This document shows, piece by piece, positions 10,701-21,673 of a stretch of DNA of 64,000 nt (within the stretch, counting starts at the first letter, position 1; each line of letters opens with the position of its first letter). Location of the stretch: the NCBI GenBank assembly GCA_965178125.1, contig OZ237751.1, positions 682,001 through 746,000 of the forward strand, given 5' to 3'. Both the position numbers and the translations under genes were made by a program. The notes under the pieces were generated by a model. That model was given only the letters and a program-made list of their open reading frames with translations. It ran no database searches and was not told where the DNA came from. Source of the stretch: Bilabrum cf. latius (taxonomy: Eukaryota > Bigyra: Bicosoecida > Bigyra > Bicosoecida).

Positions 10701-12828
10701 CCCGCCCACTACGGCGGTTGGTTCTGCAACTGCAGGCGCCAGGAGCGTAGGGCCCATGAGAGAGAGCGGCCTAAACATGCATCGCGCCTCCTTCCGTTCT
10801 ATAGAGGGCAGACCCGCGAACTCACCGGGAGCACCCGGTTTCACGCGCCCAAGTTCTTCCACGGGTGGGGGGGCACGCTCATTGAGCCGCTTTCATGTGC
10901 CATACGATGCAGACCATGACGGCCTGGAGCTGCCCTAGCATACACCCGAATTCCCTTTGGCGTCAGCCCACGGCAATTCAGACGGTATGCTGTCTGGAAT
11001 GGTCTCAGTGAGTGGAGGTGTCAGCGTGGACGGAAATGCTACCCTGCAGGGCGACACATATCTAGCCTCTGTCCGTTCAGAGGGTTCTGAAAGCGTCATT
11101 ACCGCCTCCAAGGCTACGCTCACTCCCCGGTTCTTGAGGCAAGGTATGCAGCAGTACAACATCATTGTGCCCTCGGCTGCTGTGCTGGCAGTGGGAAGCG
11201 TGTATATATATGCTTTGAAGATGCTGATGGAGGAGCAGTGGGCTGGGATCCTCACGCTATGTATCGCTCTTGGCGTGTTTGTTGTCATGAGTTCATAGCA
11301 GGCGTGGTACAGGAGCATTCTGCTGCGGCAGGGCGGGGTGAGCAGCGACCCAGTGCTGGAGGCCTGGCTCTCGCGGCACTGGAGCCACCCCGCATTCTAC
11401 TGTTTCTGTCAGATAATCTCCTGCCTCCTTGGCAGCAATGTCGCTATGCTGCTGCAGGCGCGCCTGCCGTGCTGCACCTGCACGGCCATGCCTCTGAAGG
11501 CCATGGTGCAGCGCCCTGAAGCCTTCCCCGATCTTCTCCGAAAGCAGGCCCTGTTCCCTCACGTAGTGCTCATGCTGCCCACAATGGGCTTCATCGTGGC
11601 CCACTTGGCTGGTCTTACACCGAAGCCGAGTGCAGAGTGGCCCGCTGGTGTGGTGCTCGCACTGTGCTTCCTGTACTTGCTGCTTGTATCGGGCGGGGCC
11701 ACCGTCGCTGGACTACAGCTAGATGTTCTGACGCTGGATGACACGTCGTCCCAGACGATGGAGATGAGAAGAGGTCTCATGGCAGGCGATTCATAGTCGG
11801 CTAGGGGCCGCCCCGGGTCTGTGCTAACGCTTGAAACGCGAAGCCGAGCTGGCTAGAGCGTGGCCACTCGGCACAGCCAGCGGACCCGCGAGACTGCAAC
11901 GAGAAGAAGAGTGCAGCGTGAGCGAAGAGGGTTTGACGGCGGGGTTAGCGCCCAGATCAGCTCTACTCGTGACAGAACGACGATGCAGTCTGGTATTGGC
12001 ACTGCCAGCATGGATCGGGGCGCTGCTAGCCGGGGTGGCGATTCTGGTCACGGTCGATTCCTTCCCTCTGCAGCATCGATGGATGACAGGCATGTGCAGG
12101 ACCATGGCTCGAGCAGCGGAATCGGGATGCTTGCCGGCCTTCCTCGCCTGGGTATGACAAGCCAGCTATCAGGGAAACGGCTTGTTTCGCGATCCAGGTC
12201 GAGGTCGAGATCGAAATCAAGATCGAGGTCGGGTTCAGGTTCCGGCTCCGGATCCGGCTCAGGATCAGGCTCAGGCTCAGGGTCTGGGGCTGTTTCCGAG
12301 GGGCATCGCAGCACCGCCTACAGTTCCGGGTCAGGGGCCCGATACGAGTCAGACGTAGGACTAGGCAACTCAATGGAGATTGATGACCCAGGTATTGACC
12401 CAGATGGTGATCTTGAGGAGGAGGAGGGGCAGCTAGGTGCCATTGTGGCGAGTGCCATTGCAGCTGACGGCAACAGCAGCATGGACATTGGCGGCGACGG
12501 TTCCGGTTTGGGTGCAGATGGCGGCCAGTCTGGCGGTAGAATGTGCGGTGCCGTCTTCGGACGAAGGATCTCGCCGCAACCCAGAGTACATTTCACCGAT
12601 GAGGAACCGGTCGGAACGGCCGGCGTGGTGGCGGCAGCTACTGGGATTGTCGGGGTGGCCATCGAATCCATGGACGAGAGCGACGAAGAAGAAGACGAAG
12701 ACGTGGTGGGCGACAGTGAAGCAGAGGGCATCGTGGATGAGGATGACGCCCACGTAGAGCTGCAGGAGGACCCGAGACCGAGATCACACCACGAGGAGCA
12801 AGGGAAAGTGGGAGGAGGGGGAGAATAA
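7723..12828 (+). CDS. Large multi-pass membrane protein of unknown function, about 1,701 aa
   Basis: A single frame of 5.1 kb ends in TAA and contains 13 TAG codons (7840, 7996, 8794, 8902, 9028, 9241, 9448, 9913, 10672, 10936, 11296, 11794, 11854). The ATG at 7723 gives an N-terminal hydrophobic segment (IMPFMMPIFAVSCFLVV) that reads as a signal anchor. About 850 residues follow with several N-glycosylation sequons and a Cys-rich patch (CAHCRCSGYP...CGKC) near residue 475, so this part is probably extracytoplasmic. Membrane segments then lie near residues 905-930 (LFELLFAALGGQFGLVLLVV), 1145-1190 and 1225-1350. The tail is disordered: an SR/SG dipeptide tract (12187-12290) and then acidic runs. 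I recognise no family. The N-terminus is less certain than the rest because another frame is also open before 8020. Confidence 0.72.
12187..12290 (+). repeat. Ser-Arg / Ser-Gly codon repeat
   Basis: A hexamer-like repeat encodes (SR)n followed by (GS)n in the cytoplasmic tail of the large membrane protein. It is probably an intrinsically disordered, phosphorylatable stretch. Confidence 0.8.
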
Positions 12829-13021
12829 AGAGGGGAGGCTTGGTGGCAATGGTTATCTAGGCGAGTGACCGGGGTTGCTGCAAGTAGCAGACTTGGCATC
12901 GTGACAATGCTTGGTGTTTCGCTTCAAAGCTTGAATGCTTCGCAGGGTAGCTTTCCATTGGCCATGTTTACCTGAATTGAGTCATAATGCATGCGCTTGA
13001 ACTCAAGAGGCCGGAAAGCCA

Positions 13022-13894
13022 TCATGTTCCTTCGCCGTCTTCCATGGCTGCTGCCCCGCTGCCACCGTGCGACACAGCGTCGGCACCAGCACCAGCACCA
13101 CGGCGCCTACTGGCACCGCGGCCGACGCCCATGTCCTCGTCATCGTCCTCATCCTCATCACTACTGTCGCCACTAGCGCCGTCGTCGCGGTCCATGACGC
13201 CAATCCGCCCCCCAAGCCGCTGACCCCCCCCTTGTCCCGTCAGGAACGCGTTGCTCCCAATGGTCCCCGCCGCCAGCTGCTCAAACATGCTCTCGGACAC
13301 GCGCAGCATGCCATCGTCCTCGTCTTCAGGCGGGCCCTGACCCGCCCCTGCTCCGACCATGAACGTGCTGGGAATCGAGCCTGCGCGCCCGCCGCTCAGG
13401 CCCGCAGAGCCCGCTGGCGCGGTGCCAGGGTCCAGGTGCCGTAAGGCAGCGGATGATCCAGAGCTGGACGATGCCACTGCTGCAGAGGCAGACGATGATG
13501 ACGTAGACTATGGAGCTGAAGATATGAGCCCACTACTTCTGCTTTTCGGCGACGAATGTCCAGTCGCGGCGGACGATGGCGGTATCTACAGTCGCCGACC
13601 AGAATCTTCATGCTCGTCCCCAACAATGCGAGCGATGGAAAATCCCACTTCAACAGTAGGAACGCCTGCGCTGTCTGCACTGTCACCTGCTTGAGAGGTG
13701 CTACCTTCCTCTACTTCCATTTCCATCGCAACCGAAGCCCCAGCTCTGGCGGCTTGTTCCAGCTGCTCGTTTGCCTACCGCATCGACGGCAAAAATGTCT
13801 ATAACCGCTACGCCACTGCAAATGTAAGCCTTAAAGGGGCAATATCAAGAATTATGCGCTTGACAATATGCAAGTCATGCTGAAATAGCGACAT
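13022..13894 (-). CDS. Small protein with helical N-terminus and acidic tail, 290 aa
   Basis: The frame starts at the ATG at 13894 (MSLFQHDLHIVKRII), passes five TAG codons and ends in TGA. With the standard code only fragments without a proper start would be visible. Residues 1-60 form an amphipathic helical stretch with the phrase RLQTFLPSMRQANEQLEQ, with two of the TAG codons just upstream and one inside it. The middle is Ser/Ala/Gly-rich, followed by an acidic run (DSSDEDEDDDED) and a basic patch. The 'FLPxxxxANxxLE' phrase faintly resembles the NOPCHAP1/C12orf45 family of snoRNP assembly factors, but the rest does not help and I rate that as a guess. It converges on the membrane-protein gene (194 nt between stops) and diverges from the next gene. 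Confidence 0.65.
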
Positions 13895-14178
13895 GTACCC
13901 CAACTGCAACTCACGTTGTTTGCTCCGGAGTGCGGCGCGAACCGCCTCTTCTCTGCTCGGTTTCGGTTTCTGGCTCAATGAGTGGCCAGGAAAAAGCTAT
14001 GTCTCTCCAACCTCAAGCCGTTTGCCCGATCCACCTCGTCCATCCATTTTTAAGAGTAAAGAATCGCTCCTCATGCGGGTTCCTGTTGTCCTCATCTTCA
14101 AGCCAGCGAAAGGGCACAAATACATCCCTCAGAGCCGCACTAGGGTCCATGACAGGAATTGTTAGTTGAGATCATACA

Positions 14179-16065
14179 ATGCAAGACTTGGAACTAGCCA
14201 AACAGAACGGAGATGACTTGTTCCGATAGCAGCAGTACCGCAAGGCGATCGCAAGCTATGGACTGGCAAAGTCAGTTCTTTCCGCGAGACCCTCCTTGTT
14301 AGCTGCCAAGATGGTTTCCAATGGGTCCCAGTGTTTATTTCGATTGCGTGAAGCTCAGCAATGCTGGGACTGGGCAAAGGCTGCCTTGCAGTGGCTCGAA
14401 ACGGCTTCGCCCAGCTCAGCAGACGTTATTCGCCTGCGACTGAAGTGCAGCCTGCGAATGCACAAAGCAGCCAAGCTGTCCCAGAGCAATGCATTTGGTG
14501 CTCGGCCATTTCTGCTTCGAGCCCTGGCAGCGTCCTAGAAGAACCACTTCAAAGAATTAGATGCGCTCACGGCCGAGGTCGCGAAGGCTGCTGTGGAAAG
14601 CGCAGGCTCATCAGCAGATGAGGCAGCGGGAGGTAGCAGCACCACTGGCAGTGCGAGTTACACACGCACCACAACGCCGCTTCGAAAGCCACCTGTCACA
14701 GAATCCATGATTCCCGCCCCGCTCCGCCCCAAGTGGGTGTACACCCCAAGCGCCGATGGCACCGACACGAATCTCGTGCTCGCCCTGCACGGGTTTGGCG
14801 ACACGCCGGACGCCATCGCGGCGTTTGCCGTGAGGCTCGCACTCCCGCAGACCGCCGTGCTGGCCGTCTCCGGGCCGCACTCCATGCCGTTTTTTGGCTC
14901 CGGATTCTTCCAGGGGGTGGATATTGCGGGCAAGCCGTTGGGACCTCCACCCGGCGTCCCACCGTACTCTGCCAGAGATAGGCTCTCAGTCGCTGCATCC
15001 TCCGCGTCAACTTCAAAAGGTGCCTCCCTTGCTGCATCACCGGGGTCAGCTTCGCTTGCATCTGCGTCGGGACAGGGAATGGAGAAAAGCGACGCGCCGG
15101 GGCGTGGCAGCGGTGAACCTAGTTTGGTGCCAGACACTATAGGCGCCCGCGTGAGAACGATGGCACAGACACTGGTGCTTCTGTCACAACTGGTCGCAAA
15201 TGTGTGCGAGGGGTGCGGCTGGAAACCCGGCGATATTCACGGGCTCGGGTTCGGACAGGGAGGCGCGGCCCTGCTGCATCTCATGTCTGCACCCAAGGCA
15301 GCGAGACGCATCCTCAGGGCGGAGAAGGCAGCCACGGCGCAGGCGGCGGCAGGTGCAGGTGCAGGTGCAGGTGCAGGTGCAGGTGCAGGTGCAGGTGCAG
15401 GTGCAGGTGCAGGTGCAGGTGCAGGTGCAGGTGCAGGTGCAGGTGCAGGTGCAGGTGTAGGTGCAGGTGCAGGTGTAGGGGCGTCTGACTCAGCAGGTCC
15501 AGACGGCTCGGTACCGCCAAGCGTCGGGGCCTCGACAGAGGTAGAAACACAAGGTGGCCGAGAAGTGGGCCTTTCAGCTCGTACGCTTTTGCCGACATCG
15601 CTGTTCAATCGCAAGATTCTCCGACGAATCGCGGCCGCTGGCGAGATTGGCTCCGTGGTGTCGCTGGGTGCCGGTTTGCTCGAAGAGAGCTGCCTGCAGT
15701 GGACTAAACCCGAGCTAATAAATGAGTCCATGCAAGTTCTGAAAGCAGGTTTGGGTTCAATCGAGGCAGATTTCGTCATTGTATTAGGTGAGCGACAGGA
15801 GGAACTGTCTGAACAGGCTGCGCTCGCAACTTGTGAGTGCGTTCAAGGACTCGTAGCGGCCAAGGACACCAGTGCATCGGCTGAGAATGCACCAATCATT
15901 GTGCTGCGCGGAACCAGCGACGCCATCCCCCGAACGAAAGCGGGGATCAGGCCGTGCATGGAGTTCTGGGCCTCCAGACTAGGAAGGCGCCTAGTGGAAC
16001 TGGAGAAGCAAGTTGACGTCGTGATCCCCGGGCCGGGAGCCAAATCCATGACGAGCAACTCGTGA
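14179..16065 (+). CDS. TPR plus degenerate phospholipase/carboxylesterase-like protein, 628 aa
   Basis: The ATG at 14179 starts a frame with TAG at 14227 and 14536 and a TGA stop. Residues 1-115 look like a TPR array (AKQNGDDLFRQQQYRKAIASY; the first TAG lies in the linker between the two helices). Residues about 170-620 resemble the LYPLA/carboxylesterase alpha/beta-hydrolases: oxyanion motif LHGFGDT, nucleophile elbow GFGQGG (357-362), acid-residue region GTSDAIP, and a C-terminal PGPGAK. In active enzymes the elbow is GFSQGG and the last motif contains a His. Here 359 is Gly and the expected His is Ala, so the catalytic triad appears lost and the protein is probably a pseudoenzyme. A long Ala-Gly repeat interrupts the domain after the elbow. 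Substrate or partner is unknown; TPRs suggest a protein-binding role. Confidence 0.8.
15349..15478 (+). repeat. Hexanucleotide GCAGGT microsatellite
   Basis: About twenty near-perfect tandem copies encode (Ala-Gly)n, with two GTA/Val interruptions at the 3' end. It lies inside the hydrolase-like gene and is likely length-polymorphic; because the unit is six bases, changes keep the frame. Confidence 0.95.
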
Positions 16066-16202
16066 TGCACGGGGTGTAGGTGAAGCAACTTGTCATAATG
16101 GTGCGTGCGTTGTTGCGACCATTGGCGCGGTGACAGCTGTGCTCAGCAGCAACTGCTCGCCTACCCGCTTCACTCAATAAGGGTTTGCTCAAGCTCGTTG
16201 AA

Positions 16203-17624
16203 ATGCACGCCGGAGATGATGATGATTTGCTCGGAGATTAGCTAATGATTGATTCCTCCAGTGACTGGATGGGCGGTCCGTCCAAGCTCGCAGATGCGCA
16301 GTTGCAGTTAGTAGGAGCAGGCGGTCGAGCATCACAGGATCAGTGGCAGGAAAGCGCATGGGCCGATACCATGAACTCTCATGTATTTTAGTAGAAAATG
16401 CAAGGCGGAGATCCAAGCTTGATGGACGAATCAATGTCATCTGGTGGAAAGAAACATTCCGATGATTCCAAACGTGCAGAGCTAGGCGAGCATATACCAA
16501 CAGCAGGCCCACGGGACATAAGTCCAATTCCTACAGTCAAGCTTACATAGAAATTAGCTGCCGGGGCTGATGTGGAAGAATTTGCGGCAGAAGAGATGGT
16601 GAACGAGACCGTAGCGTCTGCCGCAACTCTCTCCAAGATTTGTGATTCTCTTGACCGCTCTGGTTCGGACGGGACCAAGGGTCCTCGCACAGATCCGAAT
16701 GATCATGTACTAGAAGGATCTGGCGCAGTTGCAAGCCTCCTGGGAAGTTTGCTGGACTTCCACCGCCCCGCTTCCGGAGCAGATGGCTCCTCAAGCGAGC
16801 AGCCGGCGACGGGCCCGCCCTCCCCACAGACAGTGCTGCTACGGCAGCTGCAGTAGCTCCGCTCCGTCATGCTGATGCTAAAAGGAAAGCACGACAAAGA
16901 CCGAGAAGAGCTCACCAGGCTGCGGATCATCGCCCGCACCTCGCAGGAATCGGCGGAATCGGCCGACGCGGCCGCCGACAGCCTCAGGAGCACTATACAG
17001 TCCCTGCAAGAGGAACGAGACTCGCTGCGCGCATGCCTCGAGGATCAGACGACACTTCAGTCACAGGTGCTACGCGCCCGTGCTGCAGCATCACAGCAAG
17101 ATGGCCTGATGCGGGAGGCTAAAGCCAGGCAGGCCGGTCTGCTGTCCGACATTTCCGGTTTAGAGAGCACCGTGCAGCAGCTAGAGCAGAAGCTGACCAT
17201 CGCTTAGCGGTCTGCGGCGGCTGCGCATGGCTCTAGTAGCGAGGCCAGCGCGCGGCAGGAGCAGCTCGGTCGCGAGCTAGAGGAGGCATCCGGTCGGTCG
17301 GCAGCTGCCGAGCGAGAGATAGGCAGGCTAAAGGAGGAGCTAGAGCAGGGCAAGAAGACTCATCATCAGCTGCAGTAGCGTCTCGCAGAGTCCTAGAAGG
17401 AGACATCGCGGCTGAGGGAACAGGTCAACGACGAGGCAGGCGCTCGCCAAGCAGCAAGCAAGCACGCTCGCTCGGGTGACGGTGAGGTCGAGAGACTCCG
17501 GGCGGAGCTCGAACAGGCGAGAGCGAGCGCAGCTGCTGAGCGCCGGAAGTACGTGCAGCTGACGGACCAGATCAAGCGCGCGAGGAAGCAGGCGATGAGG
17601 GGAAAGAAGAAGGCGGGGTCGTGA
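16203..17624 (+). CDS. Coiled-coil protein, 473 aa
   Basis: The frame starts at the ATG at 16203 (MHAGDDDDLLGD) and ends in TGA, with eight TAG codons including a tandem pair at 16389-16394. Residues 1-215 are acidic, Ser-rich and poorly structured. From about residue 215 to the end there is a long heptad-patterned coiled coil (LRQLQQLRSVM, LESTVQQLEQKL, LQQRLAESQKETSRLREQV), in which four TAG codons sit at polar heptad positions where Gln fits well. The C-terminus is strongly basic (KRARKQAMRGKKKAGS). No family is recognised; a filament, tether or centrosome-type role is possible but unsupported. Confidence 0.75.
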
Positions 17625-17892
17625 GAACGAAGGGCAAGTCGACCGGGAGGGGCGTTGTGGGGCCGGGGTCAGGCAGTAGAGAGAAGTATGATGTGCAATC
17701 AGTGCTATAGTGCTTGCGATCACGTTTGCATTACGATGAATTTGAGGGTTGATCGATCGGAGAACGAGTCGATGTGCCGACAGTACGCAGGTTTCGTCAA
17801 TTCAAACCAGCACCTCACTAAAACCATTAAACCAGACTCGATAAATCCGGGCCAAGAACAGCAGTAATTTCATCCAGTTTTATCACAGCCTC

Positions 17893-20800
17893 ATGGTAGA
17901 TGCGCGTTTGATACATTCAATGCTTGGAACGGATGGGCATCCGAGGGCCATGCCCCCAGCGAGCCTCCATGCTGTGATTGCCCATCCGGATCCTACGCCA
18001 AGTGCTGTTGATGTTGCTTCTATTGAGGCCATTGGACGCACTGATGAATACACTGCAGCAGTAGCAGCAATCAAATTATCTGGGCCCAGGCTCCGCACTC
18101 TTTGTGCCGATCCACGTGGCAGGCATGCCAAGCAGCTTGAGCAACAGCTGCGGTTCGTTGCAGACACACTGTACCGGCTGCCTAGGTCGGCTTGGAATAG
18201 CTCTAGCATGCTATCAGATGTGAGTGATGGCAAGAAGAGCAGCAGCATCGTGAAAGAGGTTTGTTACATTCTAGGCAGCTGCGGCCTGCCAGCGAGTATT
18301 CTTGTGGAGGCCGCGAAGCTAGCGCACTCGCTATCTCGGCCGGAGTCGTCCCCGCGGCACTTTGCGGGATGCAAGTTCGGAGCGAACGTGGCCGGACTAT
18401 TGCGAGAGCACAGGAGTGTCAGTGCACTGGTGGCACCTGCGACGACTGCGCTGTTCAACGTAGTGAGCGATGCGACGATCGGGAAGGAGTTTGTGGACGC
18501 CATGGGCATTGAGAGTGCGGGTCTCGCGTGGAGAAAACATATGGACAGCGACGCTGTTTGCAGTGCCATGCTAGATCTCATGCTGCGAATGATGCCGAGG
18601 ATGAGAGAGGGACAATACGGCGACAAGCCGGTGCAGGTGCAATTTGCCTAGCACCTGCTGTGCCTGTGCTCTGTGTGCGTGCGGCAGGGGGGCGTGGAGC
18701 GACAGCACCGCCAGCCGTTTGACATCGCGAGGAAATGCATCCGTATCGTGTCTACCTGTGTGTCTCGCCGGGGCGTTGTGGCGGCGGGATGGATGGACAC
18801 GTTGCTGGGCACAGATGGCGCGACCGGCCTCGATCAATCGTGGAGCCCTTCTGAGCTACAAAAAGGAGAGGGGGCTGGTGTGGATGCGCAAAAAGGCAAG
18901 GGAGATACAGGGGTGGATGCTGACTCTGTGATCCGTCCGTGCTGCCTACCAGCTCTGCTGGTGAGTGAGCTAGCGCCGTGCATGGAGCGGCTGGCAGCGG
19001 ATGGGTCTGTGTCCTAGTCAGGGGAACTGCCATCGGGGAAACACGCTGAGCTGCGTGACGACACGCGCACCATGCTTGAATTGATATGCCAGCGGGGCGG
19101 ATCGCGGGACCGTCTGCAGCAAATGGGTCTGGCGTAGGGTCTGACTGGTCTTGGGGGGGCGATTCAGGGGGCGGTGCGCCTGAGCTCGGTGTGTCGCCGC
19201 GTTGGGATAGCATCTCGGGATCGAGGTGAGGGTGTGGGCGCTGTGGTGCTGGATCTGGTGAGTCGGATGGGCGTGTCTGACATGCTGGCGGCGATGGATG
19301 TAACGGTGAGTGGTGAACTGGATGGGGCGGCATCGGCGTAGTCGACAGCAACAGGTGAGTTGAGGGGAGGTGTGGGTGCGGCAGGGGCCTCAAACGATCA
19401 CGGAGTGACCTATGGTGGCCAGGATATGGGTCGTCGTGAGGTGCTTGCGGCAGCGATGCGTGGCGCGTGGGAGGAGAAGGGAGGCCCGAGCGTAGGATGT
19501 ATAAGGAGTAGAGAGGGCGCATCGTAGGACACCAAGACGGAGGAAGCTGCGGGTGAGCTAGTGGAGCTGGCGGGCAGCTTGGCGGGGGTGGATGGCGTGC
19601 TCGCCGTGGTGCGATCGTAGGGTGTGGGGCAGCGGTCGCTGGTGCTTCGCGCGGCGGAGCATGTGCTGTCCATGACGACATCTGGTCGTGCTAGCGGGTC
19701 ACTGTCTGGCGTGGTGGATTTCGCGGAGGTTGCGCTGGAGGCATTCGGCACATCGGACGGTCCAATCGCGGAGACGGTGCTGGAGAGTCTGTACTTCGCG
19801 TGCTTCCGTCAGGGTGTGCGGGAGCGACTGGTGGGGGGCAAGGGGTACGAGCTGTGTCGCAGCGCTGGTTCGCATTGGGACGGAGGTAGAGCGCATGGGC
19901 GTGTGCATGAATTGAGCCGAGGCGTGCAGGTCCTGTGCGAGAAGGAGCTGCGGAATGTGGCTGGGTTGCGGGCCCAGCGGGAGCAGCGGGAGGCCGAGGC
20001 TCGCGCGGCTGCATCGGGCGCATCGGGCGCATAGGGTGGCATGGGTGCAAGCGGTCGTGAGCGCGGTGGCGAGGACGGTTCCAGGAGTAGGCGTGCAGAC
20101 GCCTAGCGTCACGTGGATCGTCTGCGCCACGAATTCGAGCAGGCGAGAGCTCGGCTGCAGGTGAGACGCAGGCTTGCCCCTGCAGACCACGAGGCACTCG
20201 CACGGGCGAATATTGAGGTGTCGGCGGCGCGCGCCCGACTATCGGAGGCACTGAACCAGGCGGAGAGGGCGGCACAGGCGTCGGCGGGTGGATCAAGTCA
20301 GGCCCCCCCGGACCTCACTGCGAGGAGGTATCGGATGGCTGAGGGTCTTGACCAGGAGCGGTCCATGCTGTCGAGGCTTGAGATGCAGAGGAGGCACCTG
20401 GAAGCATCTGCTACCCCTATGCACCGCCGTGTTGAGTAGGCCTTGGCTGAGGTCGGCGCCGAGGCAAGCCGCTCTGGTCGCCTGGCACAGGCACAGCCGA
20501 ACAGCCAGTAGTAGACCGGGAGGTACCCGCCAATGCCAAGGACGAGATCCAGGGATTTACCGCTGGAATATGGTAGGGCTGCGATGGCATCACCGCTGGG
20601 TGGATATGCATCGTACAGCCCGTATGTACGCGGTGCTAGTGACCCGTGGATGGTTCCTCCTCACGGCTCGAGTGACAGAGACAGGGAGAGGGACAGGGAC
20701 AGGGACAGGGCTGTGTTGGGAGCGAGGAGGTCAACTGGGAGCAGTGTAGACGCACGTGGTGAGGGGGTGCCCCCATAGTGGCAAAATAGTGAACCAGACG

Positions 20801-21270
20801 CACGTGGTGAGGGGGTGTTCCCATAGTGGCTAAGTGGTATACCAGGCAGGTATCGTCCGTTGGACGCGGATGGCACCTCTTTGTCGGATCGTGGCATCAG
20901 CCCCGTGTTGGGGAGGTTGGCGGGCACTACACCCGAGGAGGAAGAGAGTGGGGGCATCGGTGACCTTCGACGCAGCCGTGCAGGTTTGTCAGACTCTCGG
21001 CCTGCAGGCCATCAGACGACCAGTCCCGGCGATGTGGGGGACGAGATGGCAGGCATAGACGCTGGGTTGCGTGCAATGGAAGAGGAGATACTCGCTGCAG
21101 AGGAAGTTTTACGGGGTGAGAGTGCTGAAATTGATTTGGGACGTTCGCAGGAGGACGATGGCGGTTTGGGTGGCGCGTGGTTGCCCCGGCGAGGCACGGA
21201 GGGGAGCGGTGGAAGAGGCAGAGGCAGAGGCAGAGGCAGAGGGGGAGGGAGGGGCAGGGGGCGGAGCTGA
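17893..21270 (+). CDS. Helical-repeat protein with coiled-coil and Arg/Gly-rich tail, 1,125 aa
   Basis: A 3.4-kb frame from the first ATG after an upstream TAA to a TGA, with 13 TAG codons including a tandem pair at 20509-20514. Residues 1-690 look like an armadillo/HEAT-type solenoid: helical pairs such as IVKEVCYILGSCGLPASI, SALVAPATTALFNVVSDA and IAETVLESLYFACFRQGV recur at about 40-residue spacing. Residues about 740-860 are coiled coil. Then come a charged RDRERD tract, a duplicated 16-residue unit (20749 onward), an acidic stretch and a GRGRGR tail that could bind RNA. The fold suggests a protein-interaction scaffold; no specific family is recognised. A 268-nt spacer precedes it, with no gene visible. 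Confidence 0.75.
20749..20830 (+). repeat. Imperfect 48-bp direct repeat containing a sense TAG
   Basis: The unit starting GACGCACGTGGTGAGGGGGTG occurs at 20749 and again at 20797. Each copy encodes DARGEGV(P/F)P-Gln-W, with the Gln written as TAG in both copies. Confidence 0.85.
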
Positions 21271-21673
21271 TGTGAATTGGGCTTTAGTTTGGTCGACTCT
21301 GTCCTGTTGTCGCCTGTGCATCTTGGAGAGTGAGCCGAAGCCCTTCATGACTACAGTGTACTATGTTTGAGATCCGTTCGTGTTTCTTGCCTGCGCGGCA
21401 AGCGAGTGAATTGGGGCGCACATGGCGAATGGATTGTTTATTTTGGTCAGATGCCTGAGGTGTGCTGTCGGGGCGGGCAGGCAGGCCGTAAAAAACGCGG
21501 GCACGCCACTGAAATCACGTTTTGTTTCTCCCGTGGTTTCGCACGCAACAATCGTTCGAACTGGCCATGGGTGATTAACTGCACAGAGCATTGTAGACAA
21601 ATTTCTGAAGAAAGTATACTATTAAGATTTGCATCGATAGTATAGCTCTGTGTCATTTGGCTGAAGATCACCG
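21271..21673. other. Intergenic region between helical-repeat gene and nucleoporin gene
   Basis: This 403-nt stretch is more AT-rich than its surroundings and has several in-frame stops in every frame. It should hold the terminator of the upstream gene and the promoter of the nucleoporin gene; I can identify no motif with confidence. Confidence 0.5.
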
